64,000 nucleotides of DNA, from NCBI GenBank assembly GCA_023614405.1, contig CM042694.1:479791392-479855391 (forward strand), read 5' to 3'. The notes beneath the pieces were generated by a model. The model worked only from the letters and a program-made list of their open reading frames with translations. It made no database searches and was not told the DNA's origin. This DNA comes from Avena insularis (lineage: Eukaryota; Streptophyta; Magnoliopsida; Poales; Poaceae). Made by a program: the position numbers and the translations under genes. This document shows, in pieces, positions 22,392-33,039 of this stretch. Position 1 is the stretch's first letter, and the number at the start of each line of letters is the position of its first letter.

Positions 22392-22401
22392 AAGTGGGAG
22401 A
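22392..22401 (+). other. T4 polypurine tract
   Basis: AAGTGGGAGA lies directly before the 3' LTR start at 22403, the typical copia second-strand primer of this group. Confidence 0.7.
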
Positions 22402-22402
22402 C

Positions 22403-24090
22403 TGAAGGGAATATGCCCGAGAGGCAATAATAAAGTGGTTATTATCTTATTCCTTGTTTACGATAAATGTTTATTTTGCATGCTATAATTGTATTAATTA
22501 GGAAACGTTAATACATGTGTGTTTAATAAACAAAAAGGAAACTTCCTAGTTATGCCTCTCTTATAAACTAGCTTGTTGATTAACAAGATGATCAAGGTTT
22601 CCTGATCATGGACATTGGATGTTGTTAATAACAAGGTCACAACATTAGTTGAATGATGTGATGAACATTCATTTGAAGTATAGCATTACGATCAAAGTCA
22701 TTGTGTTTATATTGCTATAACATCATATAAAGTAATCCTAGTCCTTAGACCATGAGATCATGTTAATCACTAACACTGGAAGAGTATCTTGATAACATCA
22801 AACGTCACACCGTGAAAGGGTGATTATAAAGGTGGGTTCAGTGCTATGAAAGTGTTATGTAGAGGCTCATGGATCAAGAGTGGGATTTGTCCATCCCGAT
22901 GACGGATAGATATACTCTGGGCCCTCTCCGTGATATCACATTGGTTAGCTTGCAAGCAAGTGATGTGATCACTAGAATGTTATATCACCGGAATGAGAAA
23001 AGAGTACATGTCGGTAACAAGATCAAACTAGGTATGGAGATACCGATGATCGAATCTCAGACATGTAATATATCGCGAGACAAAGGGATTTAGTTACTAG
23101 CGTTAAAGGTTCTCACGATCACAGAAGTCATCGTAGAATGTGTAGGAGTCAGTATGGATCTCCAGGTCTCGCTTCTGATTATTGATCTGAGAGGGATCTC
23201 GATCATGTTTGCATTATTCGTGAACCATAGGGTGACACACTTAAGGGATACCGACACCATTTGGAGAAAATATGTTTCAGATAAAGATTTAAGAAAGCGC
23301 TGGAATTATTTCAATAGACACCAAAACTGTTTCGGGTGAAATTGCAGAAATTGGTTCTGCATGTAATATTGAAATGTTGCAAGGGGTTTTATGTGAATGT
23401 TTGTTAATTAAAGTAATTAACAAAATTCTGAATAAAATTAATAAAAGAGTTTTGTTAAATGAGAGAGCATTAAATTTGGAGAAATTTAATGCATTTAAAG
23501 TGGAGACTTTAAAAGAGAATGTGAAGGGGCATTTTAATGTGGAGGGGGTTACCACCACATGAATGGGGGAGGTGAGGGGTCACCTCCATGAGGCGCCGGC
23601 TATAAAAGGCACCCCTCACACCCCTTCTTCCTCACACCTCCTCGTGAAGGATCTCTCTCCCCCTCTAGTATTTTCCCCCATGGTCTCGGATTAGCGAGAT
23701 ACATGTTCCTGGTGGCATTATCTGGAAAGGAGTTGCTGCTTCTGCTGCTTTCCTGGAGCGAGGGACGGAGGTCGTCGGGGTACCGGACGTGTGTGCGATC
23801 ACGGATGCACCGCTGCTTTGTGGTGCTAGACTTGGTAGTGCTGGACTTGCTAGAGCTGGATCTGATGGACGTGCTGGAGCCGGACCTGCTGGACTTTATC
23901 ATGATCTTGAAATCGGCAAGTGTACGACTACATCATCCACGAGTTCCATCTTGTTAACAAAGCTTTGTTATCTTCGAGGATAAGTTCTCTATGGATGTAT
24001 AGCCACCCGTTGCTTGTATCTAGTAGATATATCTTGGCGTATAGTTCACATCATAGGAAAAAAATTGTTTTCTATGTTGCGAACCCAACA
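22403..24090 (+). repeat. T4 3' LTR (1688 bp)
   Basis: It starts TGAAGGGAATATGCC and ends GCGAACCCAACA; GTAGA follows as the target copy. It is uninterrupted and serves as the reference for the split 5' LTR. The TATA box is at 23601-23607. The start matches T8, but the end differs from T8 (CCCTTCA). Confidence 0.9.
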
Positions 24091-24480
24091 GTAGACAGAG
24101 TACGTGTCGAGGAAGCACAGCGACTCCGATCTTGCGGTCGAGTCGATGATCTGATCGATGCGCAGTAGGACGAACTCCTCCTTTGGGCAGGCACTATAGT
24201 CGATACACATTCTCCAGGTGTTGTTCTTTTTCAGAACCTGGACTGGTTTTGCCAGCTACTTGGAGTACTTGATGGGCTGAATGAAGCCTACAGCGAGTAG
24301 ACGCTGTACTTCTTCAGCGATTTCTCGGTGGCGCTCTTCATTGAAGGGCCACAGCGACTGCTTTACTGGTCGCACTTTTGGGTCGGCGTTCAGTTTGTGC
24401 TCAGCGAGTTCCCTCAGGACACCAGGCATGCCGGGTGGTTTCCATGCGAAGATGTTGTGATTCTCATGCAGGAACCCGAT
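24091..24480 (-). pseudogene. pol: T3 reverse transcriptase, N-terminal half
   Basis: No long ORF remains, but the minus strand reads in order PGMPGVLRELAEHKLNADPK, the finger region with LLAVGFIQPIKYSK, then MCIDYS, CPKEEF and IDQIIDSTA, ending at the T4 insertion. The downstream half is at 6952-7606. Stops interrupt it at several places, and a short deletion removed residues between CIDY and ACPKEE when compared with T10. Confidence 0.75.
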
Positions 24481-24492
24481 GAGCGCGCTTTC

Positions 24493-25125
24493 CTATGTGG
24501 GACTCATGTTCGTCCTGATGCTGACCGTCTGGCTGGAGTCGCCTAGGACAAGCTCAATGATGCGAGTATGCGTGGTTGCCTCGAAAGTTGTCCCCCTAGA
24601 GGTGGGCTTCTTCAGAATGGTAGGGTCATCCTTGTCGATGTTGCTCGCATATTTCGTGAAGCTCATCCATGTGGTTGGTTTCTGCCGGCGATGACGGTGT
24701 CGGCGAGCTCGGCGCCTTTGTCTTCGCACTCTACGGCCATGTCGAGGTCGCCGTAGACGGTGATGATGCCGCTTGGCCCGAGGAGCTTCATCATTATAGG
24801 CGTAGTGTGGGGTCACCATGAATTTGGCGAACGCCTGGCGCCCCAGGACATAGTGGTAGGGGCTACGGAAGTTCACCAGCTCGAAGATGATCCGCTCGGT
24901 GCGGAAGTTCGCTGGTGTGCCAAAGGTGACTGGCAGCGTCACCTTGCCGATCGGGTACGCCTTCCGACCGGGGACGATGTCGTGGAAGGTAGTGAGTGTC
25001 GACTCAATCACCGACTCCGGGAGGCATAGCCTCTTGAATGTGTCCAAGTACATGATGTTGATGGAGCTTCCGCCATCCATCAGCGTCTTGGGTAGCCAGT
25101 ATTCGGCCACTTTGGGCCTAACCAC
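24493..25125 (-). pseudogene. T3 aspartic protease
   Basis: This is a 210-residue ORF with the active-site motif LMDGGSSINIMYLDTFKRL near its start, PIGKVTLPVTFGTP, and the flap-side YVLGRQAFAKFM. A double frameshift in the middle (an Arg/His-rich stretch) replaces the PGPSGIITV linker that T10 keeps in frame. The remainder (LGDSSQTV) is the usual link to RT. The protease would cleave Gag-Pol. It lies between gag and RT as expected. Confidence 0.8.
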
Positions 25126-25169
25126 CAGGGTGACTCGCCCCAGATATTCTATCCTGCTACGTGATCTTG

Positions 25170-27690
25170 GTGACTCCAGGTGATGCTTTGCTCGGACTAG
25201 TTGAGGAAGCGGGGAATGTCGACCTGGTTCACCGCATTGACGGTGACTATGCGAGCGAGCACCTTCTTCTCACGTTTGGTGTCGAGCCTAGTGAAGGTGT
25301 GCAGCGAGCCGACGGTGTTGCCGAATCCGTCGGTGTTGCCGTTGTCCCTTGGCGGGTTGTTGTTGGTGTCCTCCCTTGTTCGCCTTGCCTTCTCGATCTC
25401 CTTCGGAGAATGGCACTATGCGGTGGTGTGGGTGGCAGGCATCCCCTCCCTGTTGTGGTAGACGTAGGGTTGGTTGAGCAGGGCGGCGGGGTCGAATTTC
25501 AGCCTTGCCGGGTTGTTGGCATGGTAATTTCCACTATCACGGTAGTTTCCTCCATCGTGGTGGAAGTTTTTTGGGTCGCATTGCCCGTAGCTGGTGTTGG
25601 TGACGAAGTCAACTCACCCGTCACCGTGGCGCTTGCCGGTGAGGCGGGTGTTGCTGTAGCGCATGTCGTGCCGGTGTCCGTTGTCGTTGCCGTTGGTGTG
25701 GCGTCTCCCTCCTGACTCGTCGTCGGAGTCTTGGTTGGGGTCCTCCACGTAGGGTTTGGCGATCTTGAGGAGGTCGGGGATGTTGTCGAGCGTCCGGTAA
25801 ACCCTCTTGATCTTGGCGACCAGAGGCTCGTACTGGCACGCGTTCTTGAAGCAGTGGATCCCCGCATCCAGATGGATGCTGGAGGCATTAATCCACAGTT
25901 CCTGTCATCTCTAAATCCAGTGGCGGGTCGACTCAGGCTATCCCTAGATGCAGCGCTCCAGGTCCTCGATGGTGGTGGCACGGGTGTAGGAGCCCTCGAA
26001 GTGCCTAACGAAGGCATCGCGCATCTCCTCCCACGAGTCGATGTTGTACGCGCGGAGGGTGTTGATCCATTTCCTGGTCGCTCCCTCCATCATCCAGGGA
26101 AGGTAGCGAGTTGTGAGAAGGTCGGTGTGGCCGGCGATTCCCATTGCCATCAGGTATGTGTCTAGCCACACTGCTGGATCGCACATTGGATCGTACTTTT
26201 CGATCTCCTTGGGAACCATGAAGTTGGCGGGGTACTTCTCGCCTCACATCATTGGTCTGAAGAACTAAGGGCCGACTCGGCTGAGCGAGCCCCTTGGCTC
26301 GGGGTCGCTGTGGTTGGTGAGGGTGTGCCTCAAGTCATTGGGTTGGCGCGCCTGCCAGGCCTGATTGTTGACGATGTGCGTCCGTGCGTTGATGGGTTGG
26401 CCGTTGGTGGCGACCGTGTTGTTCGCAGGTCGCGGCTCGTTGGTGGAGAGCGTAGGGTTGGCGGCCCGTGGTTGGAGCGGTAGGGGATCGGGCGGTGGGC
26501 AGTTGAGGGTGTTGGCGACAAATGGATGGTCTCTTGAGGCCGCCCTGCTTCTCGATGAGTGGGAGTACATCCTCCCTCACGGGTCGACTCCCATGGCTTG
26601 CTGCTCGATGGCCCTGGCAAGTAGGGCCTTGGCATACTGGACCTGCAGGGCGCACTCTCCTTGGATGTCGAGGTGGGTGACTGCAGTGTCTAACGCGACA
26701 ACGTTGTCCATTGGGGTGGAGTACAACGGAACCCCATTGGTGTCGCGGGCTTGCGGCGAGATGATGATCTGCGGCTGGTCCGATGGAGGTGCGTGGCCTA
26801 TGGGTGGCGGTGGGGCTCCGGTCGCAGGTGCCCTAGGTGGCGGTCGGTTGTTACCGCCGGGTGGCGCTTTCTCGCAGTACTCGCGCTTAGCCGCACGTGT
26901 GGGATCGCTCTCGTCATTGAAGTTCAGGACGTGGCCCTAGACGTTTGAGTGCAGGAGGATCCTGATGCGGCGCTGATGGTAGAGCGATAGCTCCTGCGCC
27001 ATTTCCCGCTCGAGGCAGAATTTCTCGCACTCGGCCTACTCCCTGCGTGACACCTCCTCCAGTTGCAGGCGGGCTTCTTCGACCTTCGTTGTCATCGCGG
27101 TCGGTGGGATCGGCGTGGAGAAGGGATCTCGCAGGACACTTGTGCTTCCCGCCATGTAGATCGCATTGAAGCAATTGGATCTGGCGCGGAAGTCCTCAGG
27201 GGACTCCAATCCAGAGTCAGAGTCGAAGATCCCAAGGATGAAGGGGTCCTTGAAATCCTTAGGATTGGAGACTCGCGCGATGGAGTCCTCGAGCGATACG
27301 GCGGTGATGGATCCAGCGACCGAGGCAGAGGGCACCGAATCGGCATCGTTGTGGAGAGCCACGGCGGCATCAGTCCCGGCCGTGTTGTTGGCGGCCGAGT
27401 CGTACTCGGTGGCAAGGCGGCTGATGGAGCAGATATGGTCCTTCGAGAGCAGATCGCGGTGTGGTGGCGATCCGCCGACGATCACCGTTCCCGCCAGGTC
27501 GACGACGTCAGTGAAGCCAACGAACAAGTTGATGGTGCCGACCGGCATCACCGCGATGTGTGTGATCAGGCGCGACACTGGGATGTGGCTGCTGTGCAGG
27601 ATCTAGAGGATCCCACCGCTGGCGATCATGCGGCCGGTGGCGATCGGCCGATCGATTGGCGAATAGGGTCTTGCCACAGAACTCATGCCA
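25170..27690 (-). pseudogene. gag: T3 Gag, frameshifted
   Basis: From the leader at 27700 the minus strand carries a Gag N-terminus (ORF 27036-27578, with MPVGTINLFVGF and the acidic FDSDSGLESPEDFRARS). Next comes a low-complexity Pro/Asn region, then the gag core at 25944-26219 (EIEKYDPMCDPAVWLDTYLM and WEEMRDAFVRHFEGSYTRAT), then a Gly/Asn/Tyr-rich tail with the zinc-knuckle-like segment near 25400-25470. The first Cys of that knuckle is Tyr here (NQPYVYHNREG against NQPCIYHSREG in T10). Several stops and frame changes make it a pseudogene. It matches T10 gag throughout. Confidence 0.8.
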
Positions 27691-27707
27691 GACCGGCCAT
27701 GCCCCAT

Positions 27708-27718
27708 GTTGGGCGCCA
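27708..27718 (-). other. T3 primer binding site
   Basis: The minus strand reads TGGCGCCCAAC one base inside the 5' LTR, as in T2. It fixes the minus orientation. Confidence 0.8.
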
Positions 27719-27719
27719 C

Positions 27720-28220
27720 TGTCGTAGGAATGACCACGACAGTCGCTACCAGGGGTAAAGATTGATAGGATTAAGGGCAAGAGTGGGCGGCCATCTGCAG
27801 GGTGAGATGAGGGATGAGACACATGAGTTTACCTAGGTTCGGCCCCCCGTAGGGTAAAGACCCTACTCCTGCTAGACTGTATTATCAGCGAGTAAGTTAT
27901 AGGGATGGCGAGCTTGGCGGCTAGGCAGCGAGTCGCTTGGAAGGGGTGTACGATGGAACATGAGTACAAAGGGAACCGTAGGGAGGCTTATATAGTAGGT
28001 ACCTCACTAGGGTTTACAGATATACCACCGAATCAGTCAAGGACTTGGAGGATTTAACCTAATCCGACTGGGCTTCAGCTACGCTTCTGGGCCTCCAGCT
28101 TCTAGTTGCTAGGCTTCTTTTCAGTCGCATTCCAGTCGCCATCCTGCAGGCCCACTTGCAAAGCCCTTGGTCCAGTCGAAATGTCCTGCTGGGCATACCC
28201 CATTTGGCATATCCCCATCA
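27720..28220 (-). repeat. T3 5' LTR (501 bp)
   Basis: It begins TGTCGTAGGAATGACC and ends ATATCCCCATCA on the plus strand (minus: TGATGGGGAT...CTACGACA). It aligns with the T10 3' LTR (38136-38632, 497 bp). The minus TATA box TATATAAG is at 27987-27994. It abuts T7 gag sequence, which starts at 28221. Confidence 0.85.
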
Positions 28221-31100
28221 ATGTACCTGCTCAACAACCAGCCGCCAGCTGGGGATCCACGATCCGCCATGCACCAATCTATGATTGTTGGCCTAGGACT
28301 GGTCGAAGCCACGCTCATCAAAGATCCAACGCCGGAGCCGAAGAAAAGAAAGGCTCTAGCCAAGTACTACTCACTCTCCTCTAGCGATGAATAGCATGAA
28401 CTGTCATGGCGACGCCGCTCACGTCAACATGATTACGACTACAGCGCATGTGATGACATCACACAACACAAGGTCGACAAGATGCACGCTAGGCGCGCCC
28501 GCTCGATGGACTCGGAGGATGAAGGAATGGAGCTCTGCGGCGCCGGCTGCTTCAGCATGCCCATACGAAAAAAATCGAATGCCTAAAGGGTTGAAACTTC
28601 TATTGGAGAACCCAAAGTTCGACGGCCTCCAAGGCCAAAAGATCTGGCTAGAGGACCACATATCCTCCGTCAGGTTGCATGGCGGAAACAAAAACATGAC
28701 CATGTAGTGCCTCCAACTGCAGTTGCAGGGCGCTGCCCGTGCATGGCTCAACAATCTCCCACGTGGGTTAATCCATAGCTCGGAGGAACTGGTCTACAAC
28801 TTCATGCGAAACTTCAAGGGAACTTACAAAAGCCCCACATCAGTCGAAGAGCTAAATGCCTGCTATCAAAAACCCAGCAAATCACTACGCTCCTACATCC
28901 AGAGGTGTGAAGGGAATATGCCCTGAGAGGCAATAATAAAGTTGTTATTATACATATTCCAAGTATATGATAGATGTTTGTTTTGCATGCTATAATTGTA
29001 TTAATTTGGAAACGTTAATACATGTGTGTTTAATAAACAAAAAGGAAAGTTCCAAGTTATGCCTCTCTTATAAACTAGCTCGTTGATTAACAAGATGATC
29101 AAGGTTTCCTGATCATAGACATTGGATGTTGTTAATAACGAGGTCACAACATTAGTGGAATGATGTGATGAACATTCATCTGAAGTATAGCATTATGATC
29201 AAAGTCATTGTGTTTATATTGCTATAACATCTAATGAAGTAATCCTAGTCCTTAGACCATGAGATCATGTTAATCACTAACACTAGAAGAGTATCTTGAT
29301 AACATCAAACATCACACCGTGAAAGGGTGATTACAAAGGTGGGTTCAGTACTACGAAAGTGTTATGTAGAGGCTCATGGATCAAGAGTGGGATTTTTACA
29401 TCCCGATGACGGATAGATATGCTCTGGGCCCTCTCGGTGATATCACATTGGTTAGCTTGCAAGCAAGTGATAAGATCACTAGAATGTTATATCACAGGAA
29501 CAAGAAAAGAGTACATGTCGGTAACGAGATCAAACTAGGTATGGAGATACCGATGATCGAATCTCGGACATGTAATATATCGCGAAACAAAGGGATTTAG
29601 TTACTTAGCATTAAAGGTTCTCACGATCACAGAAGTCATCGTAGAATGTGCAGGAGTCAGTATGGATCTCCAGGTCCCGCTTCTGATTATTAATCTGAGA
29701 GGGGTCTCGATCATGTCTGCATTATTCACGAACCATAGGGTGACACACTTAAGGGACACCAACACCATTTGGAGCAAATATGTTTCAGACGAATGAATTG
29801 CAAAGCGCTGGAATTATTTCAATAGACACCGAAGCTGTTTCGGGTGAAACTGCTGAAATTGGTTCTGCATGTAATATTGAAATGTTGCAGGCGGTTTATG
29901 TGAATGTTTGTTAATTAAAGTAATTAACAAAATTCTGAATAAAATTAATAAAGAGTTTTATTAAATGAGAGAGACTTAAATTTGGAGAAATTTAATGCAT
30001 TTAAAATGGAGACTTTAAAAGAGAATGTGAAGGGGCATTTTAATGTGGAGGGAGTTACCACCACATGAATAGGGGAGGTGAGGGGTCACCCCCCATGAGG
30101 CGCCGACCATGGGGAGGGGTACCCCCTCCTCCTATAAAAGGCCACCCCTCTCACCCTTCTTCCTCACACCTCCTCATGAAGGATCTCTCTCCCCCTCTAG
30201 AATTATTCCCCCATGGTCTCGGATTAGTGAGATAAATGTTCCCGGTAGCATTTCGTATGGAAGGACTTGCTGCTTCCGCTGCATCACTGGAGCGAGGAGG
30301 TGGAGGTTATTCGGTGGCCTGAATGTGTGTGTGAGTGCGGATGCGCTGCTGGTTTGCGGCGCTAGGACTTCCACATGATCTTGAGATCGGCAAGCGTACA
30401 ACTACATCATCCACGAGTTGCTAATCGTTAACAAAACTTTGTTGTCTTTGAGGGTAAGTTCTCAATGGATGTATATCCACCCGTTGCTTGTGTCTAGTAG
30501 ATAGATCTTGGTGTATAGTTCCCATAGTAGGAATTTTTTATTTTCTATGCTGTGAACCCTTCAAGGTGGTCTATCATTAAAAACTCCATAGAGGACATCT
30601 CTGAGGACCGTGCAAACGATGCGTTAAATAGTGGCGTACACCGCAAAGAGCTCAAGGAGGAGTTGGGCCGGTCGCCAAAATAATCGACCACCTGATGGAG
30701 ACCACGAACAAGTGGGCGGATGGAGAGGACTCGATGAAAAACAACCACGTCCACTCAAACAACGATGACGACCTCGACCACAGACGCGACCGCCGAGGAA
30801 AGCGTTGAATGCGCGGCTATGAAGACCGCGAAGAAGTCGGCATGGTCTACACCGATAGACGTGATGATAGCAACCGCAACAGTGGCTACCATAGGGTGGC
30901 TACCGCGATAGCGGAAAAACCACGCAGGTATGGCAACACCATACCCACGACGAAGCTCCTGGAATGTCGATCCAGGATAAATTATCTGGACCTTGCAACA
31001 TTCACTTCTACATCGACAAGCACGACGACAAGAAGAAATCCAGTCACCTCCTAAAGGACTGTTGCGAGTTCCTCAAGCTCCATGAAGGCCTCGCCTAGTG
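28221..31100 (+). pseudogene. gag: T7 Gag, interrupted by T8
   Basis: The gag core is recognisable at 28600-28907: WLEDHISSVRLHGGNKN, GAARAWLNNLPRGLI and VYNFMRNFKGTYKSPTS. It runs into the T8 solo LTR at SLRSYIQR. Beyond T8 (30569 onward) the expected continuation follows (IEDISEDRANDAFNSG, KELKEELGRS), then a charged tail that soon breaks into other frames. Upstream, 28221-28570 gives an Asp/Arg-rich Gag N-terminal part with stops. T8 and one target copy account for the whole gap, so the interruption was a clean insertion. Confidence 0.75.
28908..30563 (+). repeat. T8: solo LTR of the T4 family (1656 bp)
   Basis: It starts TGAAGGGAATATGCCC and ends GAACCCTTCA, with the perfect target duplication AGGTG at 28903-28907 and 30564-30568. 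It aligns with the T4 LTRs along its length. Its ends form a perfect 7-bp inverted repeat TGAAGGG/CCCTTCA, unlike T4, whose right end is CCCAACA. The TATA box is at 30133-30139. There is no internal sequence, so it is a solo LTR. Confidence 0.9.
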
Positions 31101-31384
31101 ACGCGATAAATCAGGGCTACGGAGCTGCCTCAGGCGTTGTAGCTCACAGAGCGCCACCACCATTGCCTGGAGCACCACAACCTGCGGCTGCACCAGCCTA
31201 GAATAATGGAGGCGAACAGTACCCATGACCGATGGGGAACATGGGCATGATGCAAACATGAGACCCCTCCAATAGAGTGCAAAAATCAATCACTCACCAA
31301 ATAAATCTAGTGGTCAACTCTCCACCCTCAACCACTGAGTACCACAGCAGGTGCGAGTACTGCATCACCTTCGACAAGCGTGAT

Positions 31385-31810
31385 CATCCGCGCTAGGTAC
31401 CTCGCTCAGTCCATTCTCCCCTGGTGCTCGAGGTGCAAATCGATGGCTTCGAGATGAGTCATGTCTTCATGGACGGTGGCAGCGGCATCAACCTCATGTT
31501 CGCCAGCACCCTGCGCGCCATGCGAATCCCCCTCTCATGCCTAGAAACCTCCGACACAACATTCCACGTCATCATCCTAGGGAAGGGCATATTCCCCTTG
31601 GGAAAAATCAACTTGGATGTCATCTTTAGCACACCGACAAACTTCTGATGGGAGCGCCTCGAATTTGAGGTGGTTGATTGGCCCTCGCAGTACCATTGTA
31701 TCCTCGGATGTGTCGCGTTCGCGAGGTTCATGGAAGTGCCACACTACGCCTCCCTACAGATGAAGATGCCGGGCCCTAACAGCATTATTACCATCAGTAA
31801 GCTTTGAGAG
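31385..31810 (+). pseudogene. T7 aspartic protease
   Basis: The ORF 31424-31648 has the active-site region HVFMDGGSGINLMFASTLRA and FPLGKINLDVIF. A stop follows, and the flap-side part continues to about 31790 with PGPNSIITIS in another frame. The DGGS catalytic core is kept. Position between gag and RT agrees with Tat order. Confidence 0.75.
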
Positions 31811-32139
31811 GTCAGACAGCTGCGACAGGGAATTCAAACAATTTCCGAGTCTTTCGGCATGCAGGAGGAGCTGGCGAGGCTGAAGGAGTCAATAGACAAC
31901 AGTCTACCTCCTCCGAGTAAGCCAAACGCACATGACTATTCCTTCGACTCATTGGTGCACACCAAGGTGGTCTAGGTCCATCCGACGGACCCGACCAAGA
32001 CAACCCTCATCGCCAACAACTTGAGTTCCACATAGGAACTCGTGCTCATCGAATTCCTCCGTGAGTGTTGGGAGATCTTTGCCTGGTGTCCAGTGGACAT
32101 GCCAGGCGTTCCGAGGGAATTCACAGAGCACTCACTCAA

Positions 32140-32812
32140 CGTGAATCCTGACACCAGACCAGTTAAGTAGTCGATACATCAACTGTCGGAACCAAATGCA
32201 AAGGCGATCGGTGTGGAAGTCAACAGACTCCTCGTCGCCAACTTTATACGAGAGATCAAGGTGAGCACCTGGGTAGAAAACCCCGTGCTTGTTCCTAAAA
32301 AGGACATGGATATGCTGCGGATGTGCGTGGACTTCACCTACCTCAACAAGAACTGCCCGAAAGATCACTTCCCATTGTCACGGATCGATCAGATAATCAA
32401 ATCCACCGCAGGATGCGAAGGCCTCTGCTTCCTCGATGCCTACTTAGGCTACCATAAGATTCGAAAGAAGGAACAGGACCAGGAGAAAACGTCCTTCATC
32501 ACGCCCTTCGGTGTCTTCTGCTGCACAACAATGCCCGTCGGGCTGAAGAACGCAGGAGCCACCTACCAACGGTGTATACAGGCGTGCCTCAAGAGCCAGC
32601 TTGGCCGAAACATCCAAGTTGATGTCGAAGATATCATCGTCAAAACCAAGGAGGAAACCACATTACTCGACAATCTCTGTGAGGCCTTCGACAACCTTGA
32701 CCGCTACCAGATCAAGCTGAATCTGGAGAAATGCGCCTTCGGCATACCACCCGGGCAACTGCTCGGGTACCTCATATCCGCTAGGGAATCGAGGCTAACC
32801 CGAAAAAGATAA
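32140..32812 (+). pseudogene. pol: T7 reverse transcriptase with altered catalytic box
   Basis: The ORF 32213-32812 (199 residues) holds the N-terminal fingers, MCVDFTYLNKNCPKDHFPLS, FLDAYLGYHKI, FITPFGVFCCTTMPVGLKNA, and the catalytic loop. The loop reads DVEDIIVK here where intact relatives have YVDD or YIDD, so the tyrosine and one catalytic aspartate are lost. The enzyme would be dead. The frame breaks after LLGYLISA, and the connection domain continues with stops to about 33080. Upstream sequence from 32090 (VPREFTEHSLNVNPDTRPV) is in the same protein. Confidence 0.8.
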
Positions 32813-33039
32813 AGGCCATACTGGCCATCGAGAAGCCAAAGAATGTCAAAGGTATCTAGCAGCTGGCTAGACGAATCATGGCGCTCAGTCGATTCATCAG
32901 TCGAATGGGCAAGAAGGTGCTACTGTTTTACTAGCTCCTCCGCAAAGCTGAGAAGTTCGAATGGACGGACGAAGCAGAAGAGGCATTTGAAGATCTCAAG
33001 CGCCTACTCTCCACCTCGCTTGTGCTGGTGACACCCAGG

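Larger units (their letters stand above)
7612..24090 (+). mobile_element. T4: degenerate BARE1/Angela-like Ty1/copia element
   Basis: The LTRs begin T(G/A)AAGGGAATATGCC and end GCGAACCCAACA. They are followed by a tRNA-iMet primer site at 10952 and preceded by a polypurine tract at 22392. The 5' LTR is 3339 bp because T5 sits in it; the 3' LTR is 1688 bp. The body (10951-14086 and 20672-22402) shows copia integrase, RT and RNase H only as broken phrases. T6 is inserted in the body. The element is flanked by GTAGC/GTAGA and lies in the RT of T3. LTR spelling and internal phrases fit the BARE1/Angela/WIS group of pooid grasses; the exact family is not verified. Confidence 0.85.
6179..28220 (-). 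mobile_element. T3: Tat-lineage Ty3/gypsy element split by T2 and T4
   Basis: T3 consists of 6179-7611 and 24091-28220. On the minus strand it reads 5' LTR (27720-28220), primer site, gag, protease, N-terminal half of RT, then the T4 insertion (7612-24090), then the rest of RT and RNase H, ending at 6179 where T2 is inserted. Sequence and order match T10 closely along the whole length, which shows that the two halves belong together. Integrase, any antisense gene and the 3' LTR would lie beyond T2, outside the window. T3 begins inside the gag of T7, so it is nested there. Confidence 0.85.

Noticed and set aside
25499..26017. 172-codon Thr/Pro/Arg-rich minus-strand ORF in T3
   Set aside because: It is out of frame with the conserved Gag tail, which reads in the neighbouring frame as DPNQDSDDESGGRRH and matches T10.
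26365..26940. Long plus-strand ORFs over T3 gag (also 27063-27758 and 25161-25715)
   Set aside because: They are antisense shadows of the GC-rich gag sequence. The minus strand carries the recognisable Gag motifs.
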